Assembly: GCF_001011035.1 (NCBI RefSeq)
Contig: NZ_CP011492.1
Span: 2,115,501-2,179,500, forward strand
DNA length: 64,000 nucleotides
Direction: 5' to 3'
DNA from: Streptomyces sp. CNQ-509
GTDB taxonomy: Bacteria > Actinomycetota > Actinomycetes > Streptomycetales > Streptomycetaceae
Each line of letters opens with the position of its first letter. The stretch's first letter is position 1. A model generated the notes under the pieces. That model made no database searches and had not been told where the DNA came from. It worked only from the letters and a program-made list of their open reading frames with translations. Below are positions 9,262-17,610 of this stretch, one piece after another. The position numbers and the translations under genes were made by a program.

Positions 9262-9873
9262 TCAGGAGGAGGTGTCGTCGTACGCGCTGAGGAAGAAGTC
9301 GACGACCGACTCCACGAACCCGCCGTCGAAGGTCCGCTCGGCCACCAGCCGGCGGAACATCAGCGGGCCGGAGAGCTGGTCGACGGCCAGGTCGGTGTCG
9401 AGCCCCGCGGGCAGTTCGCAGCGCTCCCTGGCGGTGTCGACGATGGCGCACAGCCCCTCGGAGGCCGCGGTGTAGAGGGAGGTCTTCAGCTCGCCGTACG
9501 CCGGATCGACGCTGACCCGCTCGATGACGGCCCGCAGCGCGCGCTCCGCGGTGGGGTCGTGCAGCCAGCGGCGGACCACGTTCAGCTCGCCCAGCAGGTC
9601 GCGCCGCAGCTCCCCGGTGCGGCGGACGTGCGCGATCGTCAGGCCCTCGGTGATGGCGTCGCGGATCATCTCCGCGGGGTCGGGCCAGTGGCGGTAGAGG
9701 GTGGTGCGGCCGACGCCGCTGCGGGCGGCCACCGACACGTGCGTGACGGCGGCCCAGCCCTGCTCGACCAGCAGGGCGCGCGCGGCGTCGAGGGCGGCGG
9801 CCCGGCTGCGTACGGCTCTCGGATCGGGTCCGCGCTCCAGGCCCGAAGATCTCGTGCCGGTTTGAGGCGACAA
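9262..9873 (-). CDS. TetR-family transcriptional regulator
   Basis: A 203-aa putative repressor. The N-terminal half contains the TetR helix-turn-helix (ALLVEQGWAAVTHVSVAARS, then GRTTLYRHWPDPAEMI); the rest is a helical ligand-binding domain with no recognisable inducer pocket. Start TTG 9873 was chosen because GGAG lies 6 nt upstream and no in-frame ATG or GTG is seen; the frame stays open to 9963. Neighbours are dnaG and the phosphotransferase-fold gene, and no target is evident. Confidence 0.75.
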   Translation of the reverse strand: MSPQTGTRSSGLERGPDPRAVRSRAAALDAARALLVEQGWAAVTHVSVAARSGVGRTTLYRHWPDPAEMIRDAITEGLTIAHVRRTGELRRDLLGELNVVRRWLHDPTAERALRAVIERVSVDPAYGELKTSLYTAASEGLCAIVDTARERCELPAGLDTDLAVDQLSGPLMFRRLVAERTFDGGFVESVVDFFLSAYDDTSS

Positions 9874-10023
9874 CAGGACTCCATCCCGCGTGACCCCGAG
9901 GCCCGGGGCTGGCTGACGATCACGTACGGTCTCACTCGGAGGTATCCGTACACCTTGTCCCAAAGTCGGTGCTGTATCGCCGACCTTGATTTGTTGAAGG
10001 GGCCCGCCGCGGACCCGCCGGAA

Positions 10024-11094
10024 TCAGACGGCGACGGTGTCGAGGGGTGCGAGGATCGCCGCGAGCAGGCGCTCGGCAGCGCGTGTGAAGGGGACCTCCG
10101 ACGCTCCGTCGGCCAGGCCCTGTTCGGCCAGCAGCCGGCCCGTGCGGGCGGCGACGAGGGCGAAGCGGAAGCCGGCGAACACCTCGTGCCAGGGCAACTG
10201 TCCGGCGATCGGCCGGCCCAGCCACTCCTCGTAGCGGTCGATCGTAGCCTGCCGTCCCGGCAGGCCCGCGAGCCGGGGCCCGTCGCCCGCGAGGTGGCGG
10301 CCGACGTGCAGGAACCAGGCGAGATCCGCCTCCGGCGGGCCGAGGAGGGCCGTCTCCCAGCCGAGTACGGCCGCGGGGCGGGCGCCGCGGAAGACGATGT
10401 TGCCGAGCCGGGCGTCGCCCCAGAGCAGCCGGGGCGGGCCCGCGGGCTCCGGGAGGTTCTCGCGCAGCCAGTCGAGCGCCGCGAGGACGACGCCGGAGCG
10501 GTCGGCGGCGAAGTGGTCCAAGTGCCGTTCGTAGAAGTCGAGCTGGCCGCCGAGGCTGCTCGGGGCGCCGGTGGCGTGCTCCAGGAAGGCGACGTTGAGC
10601 CGGTCCGCGTCCAGGCCGTGCAGCGTCCGGAGCACGCCGAGGCCCGCCCACCACAGCTCCGCCCGACCCGCCTCGTCGCGGTCGGCGAGCGCGCCGCCCG
10701 CGCGGTACGGGGACCGCTCCGCGGGCGTCCATCCGCGGACGCGCTCGGTGACGTAGAACGGCGCCCCGAGCACGGCGGGATCGGCCTCGTAGCCCAGTAC
10801 GGCGGGCACCGGCACCGGCGTGGGCGCCAGCGCCCGCAGCACCCGATACTCGTCGACGAGCCGGGACTCGGGCAGCACCTGATACCGCGTGGACGCCACC
10901 CGTACGGCGAAGTCCCGCCGCGTCCCGGTCCGCTGCCACGCGGCGACGGCCCACAGGGTCTCGGGACCGAAGCCCCGTCCGCGCGGCGCCTCCACCCCGA
11001 CCTCGGGGGTCCCGGCCTCCGGCAGCCGGCCGGCGAGCCACCGCGCGAGGCTGCGGCGGGTGGTCTCGATGTCTCGTTGCGGCGGTTCGGGCAC
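10024..11094 (-). CDS. Aminoglycoside-phosphotransferase-fold protein with altered catalytic motif
   Basis: A 356-aa member of the APH/choline kinase-like superfamily, whose members phosphorylate small molecules. The family loop is present as LLWGDARLGNIVF: Asp227 and Asn232 are kept but the usual His is Trp. The second metal-binding motif, normally DWE, reads VLGWETA, with Gly245 replacing the Asp; the codon is GGC at 10360-10362. Downstream PEADLAWFL is normal for the family. Start GTG 11094 has AGGAGGT just upstream. Given the substitution it may be inactive or catalytically unusual; substrate unknown. Confidence 0.75.
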   Translation of the reverse strand: MPEPPQRDIETTRRSLARWLAGRLPEAGTPEVGVEAPRGRGFGPETLWAVAAWQRTGTRRDFAVRVASTRYQVLPESRLVDEYRVLRALAPTPVPVPAVLGYEADPAVLGAPFYVTERVRGWTPAERSPYRAGGALADRDEAGRAELWWAGLGVLRTLHGLDADRLNVAFLEHATGAPSSLGGQLDFYERHLDHFAADRSGVVLAALDWLRENLPEPAGPPRLLWGDARLGNIVFRGARPAAVLGWETALLGPPEADLAWFLHVGRHLAGDGPRLAGLPGRQATIDRYEEWLGRPIAGQLPWHEVFAGFRFALVAARTGRLLAEQGLADGASEVPFTRAAERLLAAILAPLDTVAV

Positions 11095-11271
11095 GTGACC
11101 TCCTGCGGACGACGGACGTACGCGTCCCCGATGGTCCACCCCCGGCCTGGTGCCGCGATGGTGAGTGGAGGCAGCCTCCGTCGAGCCACCAGCAAGAGAC
11201 GATCGAATCCTCACTGCCGCTCTTCACGATCGAAGCCACGGCACGTCAGGCGGAGAAGGGGACGATCCACC

Positions 11272-12201
11272 ATGGCGCATTCCCACCATGTCAGGCACAC
11301 CGGCACCGTCGCGGCGCCCCCGATCGTCGTGTACGGGCTCCTCTCCGACGCGCCGGGCTGGTCCCGGCTCTTCCCCGCCGTCGTGCACGCGGAACGGGAC
11401 CCGGCGGCGGGCGGCGAGGACGTGCTGCGGCTCTGGACGACCGCGGACGGCGGGGTCGGCGACGTGCGCGTACGCCTCACGCCCGACCCGGACGCGCTCA
11501 CCCTCGGCTTCCGGTACGAAGGACCGCGCCCCCCGGCCGCCGGCCGGAGCGGCACCTGGCGGATCCGCCCGGCGGCGGGCGGCTGCGAGGTGGTGCTCGA
11601 CCAGGCGTACGCGGCGGCCGGCGACGCCCCCGAGCGACTGGCCCGGCTCCGCGCGGCGGCCGAGGCGGACGCCGAGTCGGGGCTGGAGAGCCTGAAGCAG
11701 GCCGCCGAACACGCCGACCGCATCGGCGACGTGCTGCTCACCTTCGCCGACGAGCTGGAGATCGCGGCCGCGCCGGCGGCCGTCCATGACTTCCTCTGGC
11801 GCGCCGGCGCCTGGGCGGAGCTGGTCCCCCACGTCGCCCGGGCGGCGCTCACCGAGGTCTCGCCGCGGGCGCAGTTCCTGGAGCTGGACACGGTGCTCCC
11901 CGACGGGAGCACGCACACCACGGAGTCGGTACGGGTACGCCCCGGCCCCGGGCGGATCGTCTCCAAGCGGCTGCGGCTGCCGGCGCTGCTGGCCGCGCAC
12001 CTCACCGAGTGGTCGTTCACCGAGACGGCCGGCGGCGTACGGGCCGTGCACCGGCATACCGCCGTGCTGCGGCCGGAGGCGATGCCGGACTTCCCGGGGG
12101 CGGGAGCGACGCTCGCCGAGGCCCGCGCGCACGTGCGCAAGGCGCTGGGGACGGCCAGCCGGGAGACGCTGCGCTGCGCGCGGGCGGCGGTGGAGCGGTA
12201 G
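11272..12201 (+). CDS. Polyketide aromatase/cyclase-like protein (two SRPBCC domains)
   Basis: A 309-aa protein of the START/SRPBCC fold, like the di-domain aromatases/cyclases that fold poly-beta-ketone chains in type II polyketide synthesis. The two domains (about residues 1-145 and 155-309) each begin with a typical strand: HTGTVAAPPIVVYGLLSDAP and FADELEIAAAPAAVHDFLW. The ATG at 11272 follows GAAGGGG. No ketosynthase, chain-length factor or acyl carrier protein is in the window, so a polyketide role is unproven. It shares orientation with the aminotransferase operon starting 108 bp downstream. Confidence 0.78.
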   Translation: MAHSHHVRHTGTVAAPPIVVYGLLSDAPGWSRLFPAVVHAERDPAAGGEDVLRLWTTADGGVGDVRVRLTPDPDALTLGFRYEGPRPPAAGRSGTWRIRPAAGGCEVVLDQAYAAAGDAPERLARLRAAAEADAESGLESLKQAAEHADRIGDVLLTFADELEIAAAPAAVHDFLWRAGAWAELVPHVARAALTEVSPRAQFLELDTVLPDGSTHTTESVRVRPGPGRIVSKRLRLPALLAAHLTEWSFTETAGGVRAVHRHTAVLRPEAMPDFPGAGATLAEARAHVRKALGTASRETLRCARAAVER

Positions 12202-12309
12202 AGCGGTAGAAGCCGCTCCTACCCCGGGGGACTGTCACCCCGGGGGCGTTCCGTGCAGGCAACAACTTGTCCGTGGCCGCCCCCGGAATCGCTCCCTACG
12301 CTGGCCCGT

Positions 12310-13500
12310 ATGGCGCTCACCCACTCCGAAGCTGCGGCCCCACCTGTGCCGTTCTTCTCCCAGGCACGGAGCTTCACCGAGCTGTGGCCGCAGATCAGTG
12401 ACCACGTCAACGCCGTCTTCGACCGGGGCAAGTACTCCCACGGCCGCCAGGTCGGGCAGTTGGAGCGCGCCGTCGCCGAGTACACCGGCGCCCGGCACGC
12501 CCTCGGCGTGAACAGCGGCACCGACGCCCTCGTCCTGCTGCTCAGGGCCGCCGGCATCGGCCCCGGGGACGAGGTGATCGTGCCCGCGTTCACCTTCTTC
12601 GCGACGGCGTCGTCCGTCACGATGGCCGGCGCCCGTCCCGTCTTCGCCGACATCACGGCGGACGGCGACTACGCGCTGGACGCGGGCTCCGCCGAGGCGC
12701 TCGTCACCGAGCGCACCAAGGCCGTGATGCCCGTGCACCTCTTCCACCAGCTCGCGGCGATGGACCGGCTCACGGAGCTGGCGCGGCGCCACGACCTGAA
12801 GCTGCTGGAGGACAGTGCCGAGGGCATCGGCATGCGCTGGGACGGCGTGCACGCCGGGCTGCTCGGCGCCGGCGGCGTGCTCAGCTTCTTCCCCACCAAG
12901 ACCCTCGGTGCCCTGGGCGACGCCGGGATGATCCTGACGGACGACGACGACATCGCCCAGCAGGCCGCGATCCTGCGCCACCACGGGCGGATGGGCAAGA
13001 CGCTGGACCACATCGCCGGCATCTCCAACCTCTCCGGCGTCTCCGGCACCAACAGCAAGATGGACGACGTCCAGGCCGCGGTGCTGCTGGCCAAGCTCAC
13101 CCGGCTGGACGCCGACATCGCCCGGCGCCGGGAGCTGGCGGCCGCGTACGACGAGCGGCTGCGCGGGCAGGAGGGCATCCACTCCCTGCCCCGGCTGGTG
13201 CCCCGTCCGGCGCAGGCGGACCCGGTGTTCTACGTCTACCTCATCGAGGTCGAGAAGCGGGACGAGCTGGTCGAGTTCCTCACGGCCCGCGGCATCGGCA
13301 CCGAGACGTACTACCCCCGCCCGCTCCACCTGCAGCCCTGCTACGCCGGGCCCGAGCACCCCGAGGGCTCGCTGCCGGTCGCGGAGCGGACCTGCAAGCG
13401 CACGCTGGCCCTGCCCTTCTACCCGGACCTCACCGAGGACCAGGTGGACATCGTCTGCGGGGCCGTCGCCGACTTCTACGCCGGAGGTGCCGACCGGTGA
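12310..13500 (+). CDS. DegT/DnrJ/EryC1/StrS aminotransferase 1
   Basis: PLP-dependent sugar aminotransferase (396 aa), the class that converts keto-sugar nucleotides or cyclitols to amino sugars. Motifs: GVNSGTDAL for phosphate binding, Asp168 in LLEDSAEGIG, and the PLP lysine Lys197 in SFFPTKTLGA. The C-terminal part has the family's GIGTETYYPRPLHLQPCY. ATG 12310 is preceded by a TACGCT-type -10 (12298-12303) rather than a strong ribosome site, so translation may start with a very short leader. It heads an operon with aminotransferase 2 and the nucleotide-sugar dehydrogenase. Confidence 0.9.
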   Translation: MALTHSEAAAPPVPFFSQARSFTELWPQISDHVNAVFDRGKYSHGRQVGQLERAVAEYTGARHALGVNSGTDALVLLLRAAGIGPGDEVIVPAFTFFATASSVTMAGARPVFADITADGDYALDAGSAEALVTERTKAVMPVHLFHQLAAMDRLTELARRHDLKLLEDSAEGIGMRWDGVHAGLLGAGGVLSFFPTKTLGALGDAGMILTDDDDIAQQAAILRHHGRMGKTLDHIAGISNLSGVSGTNSKMDDVQAAVLLAKLTRLDADIARRRELAAAYDERLRGQEGIHSLPRLVPRPAQADPVFYVYLIEVEKRDELVEFLTARGIGTETYYPRPLHLQPCYAGPEHPEGSLPVAERTCKRTLALPFYPDLTEDQVDIVCGAVADFYAGGADR

Positions 13501-14612
13501 CCATCCCGTTCTTCCCCGACGACCTCTTCGAGCAGGACCGGCAGGCGTTCCTCGACCTGCTCTACGAGGTCGGCACGGACGACGAGCAGAAGTTCATCCT
13601 CGGCCGGCGCACCGCGGAACTCGAACGCGCGACCGCCGCCGCGACCGGCGTCGAGCACGCCGTCGCCTGCTCCAGCGGGACCGGCGGGCTCAACCTCGCC
13701 GTCCAGGCGGTGGGCGTGGGCCCCGGCGACGAAGTGATCGTCCCGGCGTTCTGCTGCCAGCCGGTGGCCAGTTCGGTGGCGAACCTCGGCGCGACCCCGG
13801 TCTTCGCCGACGTCGACCCGCACACGATGGTGATGGACCCGGCGAGCACCGAGGAGCTGATCACCGAGCGGACCCGGGCCCTGATGCCCGCACACGTCTT
13901 CTCGATCATGGCCGACATGCCGGCCATGAACAAGATCGGCCGGGCGCACGGGCTGACGGTGATCGAGGACGCCGCGGTCGCGCAGGGAGCGGTGCTCGAC
14001 GGCACCCCGTCCGGCGCCTGGGGCGACCTCGGGGTGTTCTCCTACTTCCAGGTCAAGGCGTTCGGCACGGCCGGCGAGGGCGGCATGGTCGTCACGGACG
14101 ACGAGGGCCTGGCCCGCAGGGTGCGGATGCTCCGCAACCACGGCCAGGACGGCATCACCCGGTTCCTGCACCACGAGATCGGCCAGAACAGCCGCTTCGA
14201 CGAGATCCTGGCCGCCTTCCAGCTGCACAGGATCGGCGGCTTCGCCGACCGGCTGGAGCGCCGGGCCCGGATCGCCGACTACTACACGGAGCGCTTCGCC
14301 CCGCTCGCCGACCGCGGCCTCGTCGCCCCGCCCGCCGGCCGCAACGGCCGCTGCTACTACGTGTACTCGCTCCTGGTCGAGCGGCGCGAGGATCTGCGCG
14401 CCTGGCTCACCGAGAAGCAGATCGGCACGCACATCTACTACCCGGTGCCGCTGCCGCTCCAGCCCGCGTTCGCGAAGTACGCCCCCGAGGGGGCCGACTG
14501 GCCGCGGGCCCGGCAGGTCAGCGCCCGCAACCTGGCCATCCCGATCTGGCCCCACCTGACGGACTTCCAGGTGGAGTTCATCGCGGACTCGGTGTGCGAA
14601 TTCTTCGATTAG
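13497..14612 (+). CDS. DegT/DnrJ/EryC1/StrS aminotransferase 2
   Basis: Second PLP aminotransferase of the same family (371 aa), overlapping the previous gene by 4 nt (GTGA) with GGAGGT upstream of its GTG. It has SSGTGGLNL, Asp158 in VIEDAAVAQGA, the PLP lysine Lys187 in FSYFQVKAFG and IGTHIYYPVPLPLQPAF. It is clearly diverged from its neighbour (FCCQPV against FTFFAT at the same position), so the two probably act on different keto groups or as a heteromeric pair. The operon continues with a nucleotide-sugar 6-dehydrogenase 11 bp downstream. Confidence 0.9.
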   Translation: MTIPFFPDDLFEQDRQAFLDLLYEVGTDDEQKFILGRRTAELERATAAATGVEHAVACSSGTGGLNLAVQAVGVGPGDEVIVPAFCCQPVASSVANLGATPVFADVDPHTMVMDPASTEELITERTRALMPAHVFSIMADMPAMNKIGRAHGLTVIEDAAVAQGAVLDGTPSGAWGDLGVFSYFQVKAFGTAGEGGMVVTDDEGLARRVRMLRNHGQDGITRFLHHEIGQNSRFDEILAAFQLHRIGGFADRLERRARIADYYTERFAPLADRGLVAPPAGRNGRCYYVYSLLVERREDLRAWLTEKQIGTHIYYPVPLPLQPAFAKYAPEGADWPRARQVSARNLAIPIWPHLTDFQVEFIADSVCEFFD

Positions 14613-14623
14613 GGGGTACGGGC

Positions 14624-15886
14624 ATGGGCGAGAAGGTCGTCGTCATGGGGCAGGGCTACGTGGGCCTGCCGCTGGCCGTCGCCGCCGCGGAGCGCGGGTA
14701 CGAGGTCGTCGGCTTCGAGGTCGACGAGGACCGGGTGAAGAAGCTCGCGGTGGGCGAGTCGTACGTCGGCGACGTGGACTCGGCGCACCTCGCCGCGCTG
14801 CTGGACAGCGGGGCGTACCGGCCCACGATGGAGCCGGACGACCTCGCCGGCTTCGACCTCGCGGTGATCACCGTGCCCACCCCGATGCGCGACGGCCTGC
14901 CCGACCTGTCGTACATCGAGGCCGCCGGCACCACCCTCGCCCGCTGGCTGCGGCCGGGGGCGGCGGTCTCACTGGAGTCGACCAGCTACCCCGGCACCAC
15001 GGGCGACGTCCTCGCCCCGCTGCTGGAGCGGCTGTCCGGGCTGGCCGCGGGCACGGACTTCCACCTCGGCTACAGCCCGGAGCGCATCGACCCGGGCAAC
15101 ACCCGCTGGACGTTCACCACCACGCCGAAGGTCGTGGCCGGGGTCGACGAGCGCTCCCGCCGCCGGCTGGCGGACTTCTACGGCTCGATCGTCGACACGG
15201 TCGTGCCGGCGCCCACGGTCCGGGTGGCCGAGATGGCGAAGGTGCTGGAGAACACGTTCAGGCACGTCAACATCGCCCTGGTGAACGAGCTGGCCATGCA
15301 CGCGGAGGCGCTCGGCGTCGACGTGTGGGACGCGCTGGACATCGCCGCCACCAAGCCGTTCGGCTTCATGCGCTTCACCCCGGGCCCCGGGGTCGGCGGC
15401 CACTGCCTCCCGGTCGACCCGCTGTATCTGTCGTGGAAGGTCGAGCAGGATCTCAGCAGGCCGTTCCGGATGGTCGCGCTGGCCGACGAGCTGAACACCC
15501 AGATGCCCGAGTACGTGGTCCGCCGGGTCACCCGGGGCCTCGGCAGGCGCGGCCAGACGCTCCACGGCGCCCGGGTGCTGATGCTGGGGCTGGCGTACAA
15601 GCCGAACACCGGCGACGTACGGGAGTCGCCCGCGGTCCGCCTCGCGGAGCAGCTCCTCGCGGAGGGCGCCCAGGTGCGGGTCGCGGACCCCGTGGTCTCG
15701 GAGGACCCGGGGGTCGCGGGGCTGGTGCGGGTGGAGCTGTCGGACGAGGAGGTCCAGGCGGCGCACGTCGTGCTGGTCGCCACGGACCACGACGCCTTCG
15801 ACTACGCGCATCTCGTGGCGACGGCCGGCTATATCTTCGACTGCCGGCACCGGGTGCCGGCCGCGGACCATGTGGAATCCCTCTGA
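14624..15886 (+). CDS. Nucleotide-sugar 6-dehydrogenase (UDP-glucose/UDP-HexNAc type)
   Basis: NAD-dependent four-electron oxidation of a UDP-sugar C6 alcohol to the uronic acid (420 aa). Motifs: Rossmann GQGYVGLPLA (9-18), KVLENTFRHVNIALVNEL, and catalytic Cys261 in GVGGHCLPVDP; the C-terminal domain has LGLAYKPNTGDVRESPA. The sequence looks closer to UDP-HexNAc dehydrogenases (WecC/WbpA-like) than to UDP-glucose enzymes, judged by eye. ATG 14624 follows AGGGGG. With the DegT enzymes it suggests an amino-uronic-acid building block. A strong bidirectional hairpin follows. Confidence 0.88.
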   Translation: MGEKVVVMGQGYVGLPLAVAAAERGYEVVGFEVDEDRVKKLAVGESYVGDVDSAHLAALLDSGAYRPTMEPDDLAGFDLAVITVPTPMRDGLPDLSYIEAAGTTLARWLRPGAAVSLESTSYPGTTGDVLAPLLERLSGLAAGTDFHLGYSPERIDPGNTRWTFTTTPKVVAGVDERSRRRLADFYGSIVDTVVPAPTVRVAEMAKVLENTFRHVNIALVNELAMHAEALGVDVWDALDIAATKPFGFMRFTPGPGVGGHCLPVDPLYLSWKVEQDLSRPFRMVALADELNTQMPEYVVRRVTRGLGRRGQTLHGARVLMLGLAYKPNTGDVRESPAVRLAEQLLAEGAQVRVADPVVSEDPGVAGLVRVELSDEEVQAAHVVLVATDHDAFDYAHLVATAGYIFDCRHRVPAADHVESL

Positions 15887-15959
15887 GCCGCGGGGTGGAT
15901 GTCAGGACATGTATACCGCAGTTCCGACATACGTCCCGCCGAGTTCATATGGACAGGGA

Positions 15960-15995
15960 AAAAGCACCCTCGGCGCGAACGCCGAAGGTGCTTTT
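15960..15995. terminator. Bidirectional hairpin terminator
   Basis: Stem AAAAGCACC then TCGGCG, paired with CGCCGA then GGTGCTTTT around a CGAA tetraloop, with one internal mismatch. The terminal A- and T-runs make it intrinsic in both directions. It separates the rightward dehydrogenase from the leftward SARP gene. Confidence 0.88.
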
Positions 15996-16021
15996 CCGGA
16001 GGACACGGAATCCGGGCCCCG

Positions 16022-16909
16022 CTATCCGTCCCTACCGAAAGCGGCGGACGCCAGCGCGTGCTGCTCCACCCGGCCGGGCGCCACGAGGTCGAATGGGCCG
16101 GCGTGGACGGCCTTCGTCAGGTCGGGACCGCGCAGGAGATCGTCCAATTCGGGGTCGCAGGTCAGCACCGCCTGTTGCAGATTCCGGATCATCGGTGAGG
16201 GCTCCAGGCCCAGTTCCTCACGGAGCGTCGTACGCAGCCGGTGGACGACCTCCAGGGCCTGGCTGCGCCGTCCCGACCGGTACATCGCCAGGATGAGCCG
16301 GGCGTGCAGGCTCTCCCGGGTGGGCAGCTTGGTGGTGAGCGAACTCAGTTCGCCGAGCACCTCGCGGTGCCGGCCGAGCCGCAGGTCGGCGTCGATGCGC
16401 TGCTCCTGGACGCTCATGCGGTCCTCTTCGAGTCCGACCGCGTACGCCCTGACCACCGGCCCGACCTGGACGTCCGCCAGCACCGACCCCTGCCATAAGG
16501 CCAGTGCCCGGCCCAGGAGTTCGGTCGCCGCGACGTCGTCGGTGTACAGCTTGGACCGGCCGCTGGCCACGAGCGTGGCGAAGGTGTTCGTGTCCAGCTC
16601 GTCCCCGCGCACCGTGAGCAGATAGCCGCCGTCCCGTGTCTCCAGTATCCGCCGGGCCGCCTCGAGACTGCCCACCCGCGGCACCCGGCGCAGGATGCGC
16701 CGCAACTGCAGGATGTAGGACTGGACCGTCGAGAGCGCGGTGTTGGGCGGAGTGTTCTCCCAGAGTTCCTCTATGCATGTGCGCGTGGAGACAACCTGGT
16801 TGGCGTTGAGCAGGAGCAACGAGAGAAGCTGTCGTTGTTTGGGCGCCGTCGGAGTATAAGAGCACCCCTGTTCGTGCATGCGCAGTGGACCGAGTAGGGA
16901 AAATTCCAT
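16022..16909 (-). CDS. SARP-family transcriptional activator
   Basis: Streptomyces antibiotic regulatory protein (295 aa), the pathway-specific activator class of secondary metabolism. It has the N-terminal OmpR-like winged helix (MEFSLLGPLRM, TPTAPKQRQLLSLLLLNAN, then TVQSYILQLRRIL) and a bacterial transcriptional activation domain ending ELGLEPSPMIRNLQQAVL. ATG 16909 begins the family's usual N-terminus. A GTG at 16969 would add 20 residues and would include a TTA codon (16931-16933), hence possible bldA control. It probably governs the surrounding cluster. Confidence 0.88.
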   Translation of the reverse strand: MEFSLLGPLRMHEQGCSYTPTAPKQRQLLSLLLLNANQVVSTRTCIEELWENTPPNTALSTVQSYILQLRRILRRVPRVGSLEAARRILETRDGGYLLTVRGDELDTNTFATLVASGRSKLYTDDVAATELLGRALALWQGSVLADVQVGPVVRAYAVGLEEDRMSVQEQRIDADLRLGRHREVLGELSSLTTKLPTRESLHARLILAMYRSGRRSQALEVVHRLRTTLREELGLEPSPMIRNLQQAVLTCDPELDDLLRGPDLTKAVHAGPFDLVAPGRVEQHALASAAFGRDG

Positions 16910-17202
16910 CGCGCTCTCGAACCCTTCCGATAACTCGTGCACGTAAACGGAGGCTCGATCGGTGATCACTCCCCCGTGATATCCCCCAGAGACCTCACGG
17001 GAGCGTAACCGACCGCCTGGTTCGGCACAAGCAGTGTCACAGGCTGCCGGGTTGCCGGTCCCCGCTGACCAGGGGTGGCGGGCCCCGTCGACAACTCGGC
17101 GCCAAGTCGGCCGCAATTGGTTCCCAAGCACCGCGCAAGGTGTCCTTCAGCGCGTGGATCATTGCGGGCCGCCGCTCGGCGGTGAATGGAAGAGGGCCCG
17201 GA
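16910..17202. other. Intergenic region upstream of the SARP gene
   Basis: 293 bp between the end of the six-gene operon and the SARP start, both leftward. It probably contains the SARP promoter. I see no convincing gene, hairpin or repeat. Confidence 0.4.
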
Positions 17203-17610
17203 TCACGGCTGCGGGCCGATGGACACCTTCATGTCGGGCGTCAGGCCGAGTTCCCGGCCGGTGACGGTCGCGTCGACCGCGATGAGGATGTTGTAGTGGT
17301 TGGGGAAGTGGCAGGAGTCGAAGCCGAGTACGGAGCCGACCCGCTTGCCGTCGATCACCACCGGGTCGCCGCGGTCGACGACACCGGCCTCGGAGATCTC
17401 CACGAAGCCGAGGAACCCGACCCGGTCGACCCGCGCGCCCGTCGTGGTGTCGTGCTGGTCGGTGGTGACGAGTTCGTGCACCTCGCCGCTGCGGACGCAG
17501 CGGCTGGCCCACTCGTCCACGGACATCCCGCGGTCCTCGCGGCGGTGGACGAGGATCTTCACCAGCCGTCCCGTCACCGTCAGCTTGTCGCCGTCCTCCT
17601 GCGGGTTCAC
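17203..17610 (-). CDS. Conserved hypothetical protein (135 aa), last gene of six-gene operon
   Basis: I do not recognise the family. The 135-aa protein is soluble and beta-rich in appearance, with ELVTTDQHDTTTGARVDRVG, a GFLGFVEISEAGVV segment and a C-terminal GFDSCHFPNHYNILI motif whose Cys and two His could bind metal or cofactor. GTG 17610 overlaps the stop of the upstream oxidoreductase (GTGA), with GGGAG upstream, so it is translationally coupled. Being locked into the operon suggests an enzyme or chaperone in the same pathway. Confidence 0.72.
   Translation of the reverse strand: MNPQEDGDKLTVTGRLVKILVHRREDRGMSVDEWASRCVRSGEVHELVTTDQHDTTTGARVDRVGFLGFVEISEAGVVDRGDPVVIDGKRVGSVLGFDSCHFPNHYNILIAVDATVTGRELGLTPDMKVSIGPQP

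Noticed and set aside
9193..12201. Rightward 1,002-aa open frame covering the TetR and phosphotransferase genes
   Set aside because: Only the portion from 11272 has protein-like sequence (aromatase/cyclase); the rest is antisense to recognised genes.
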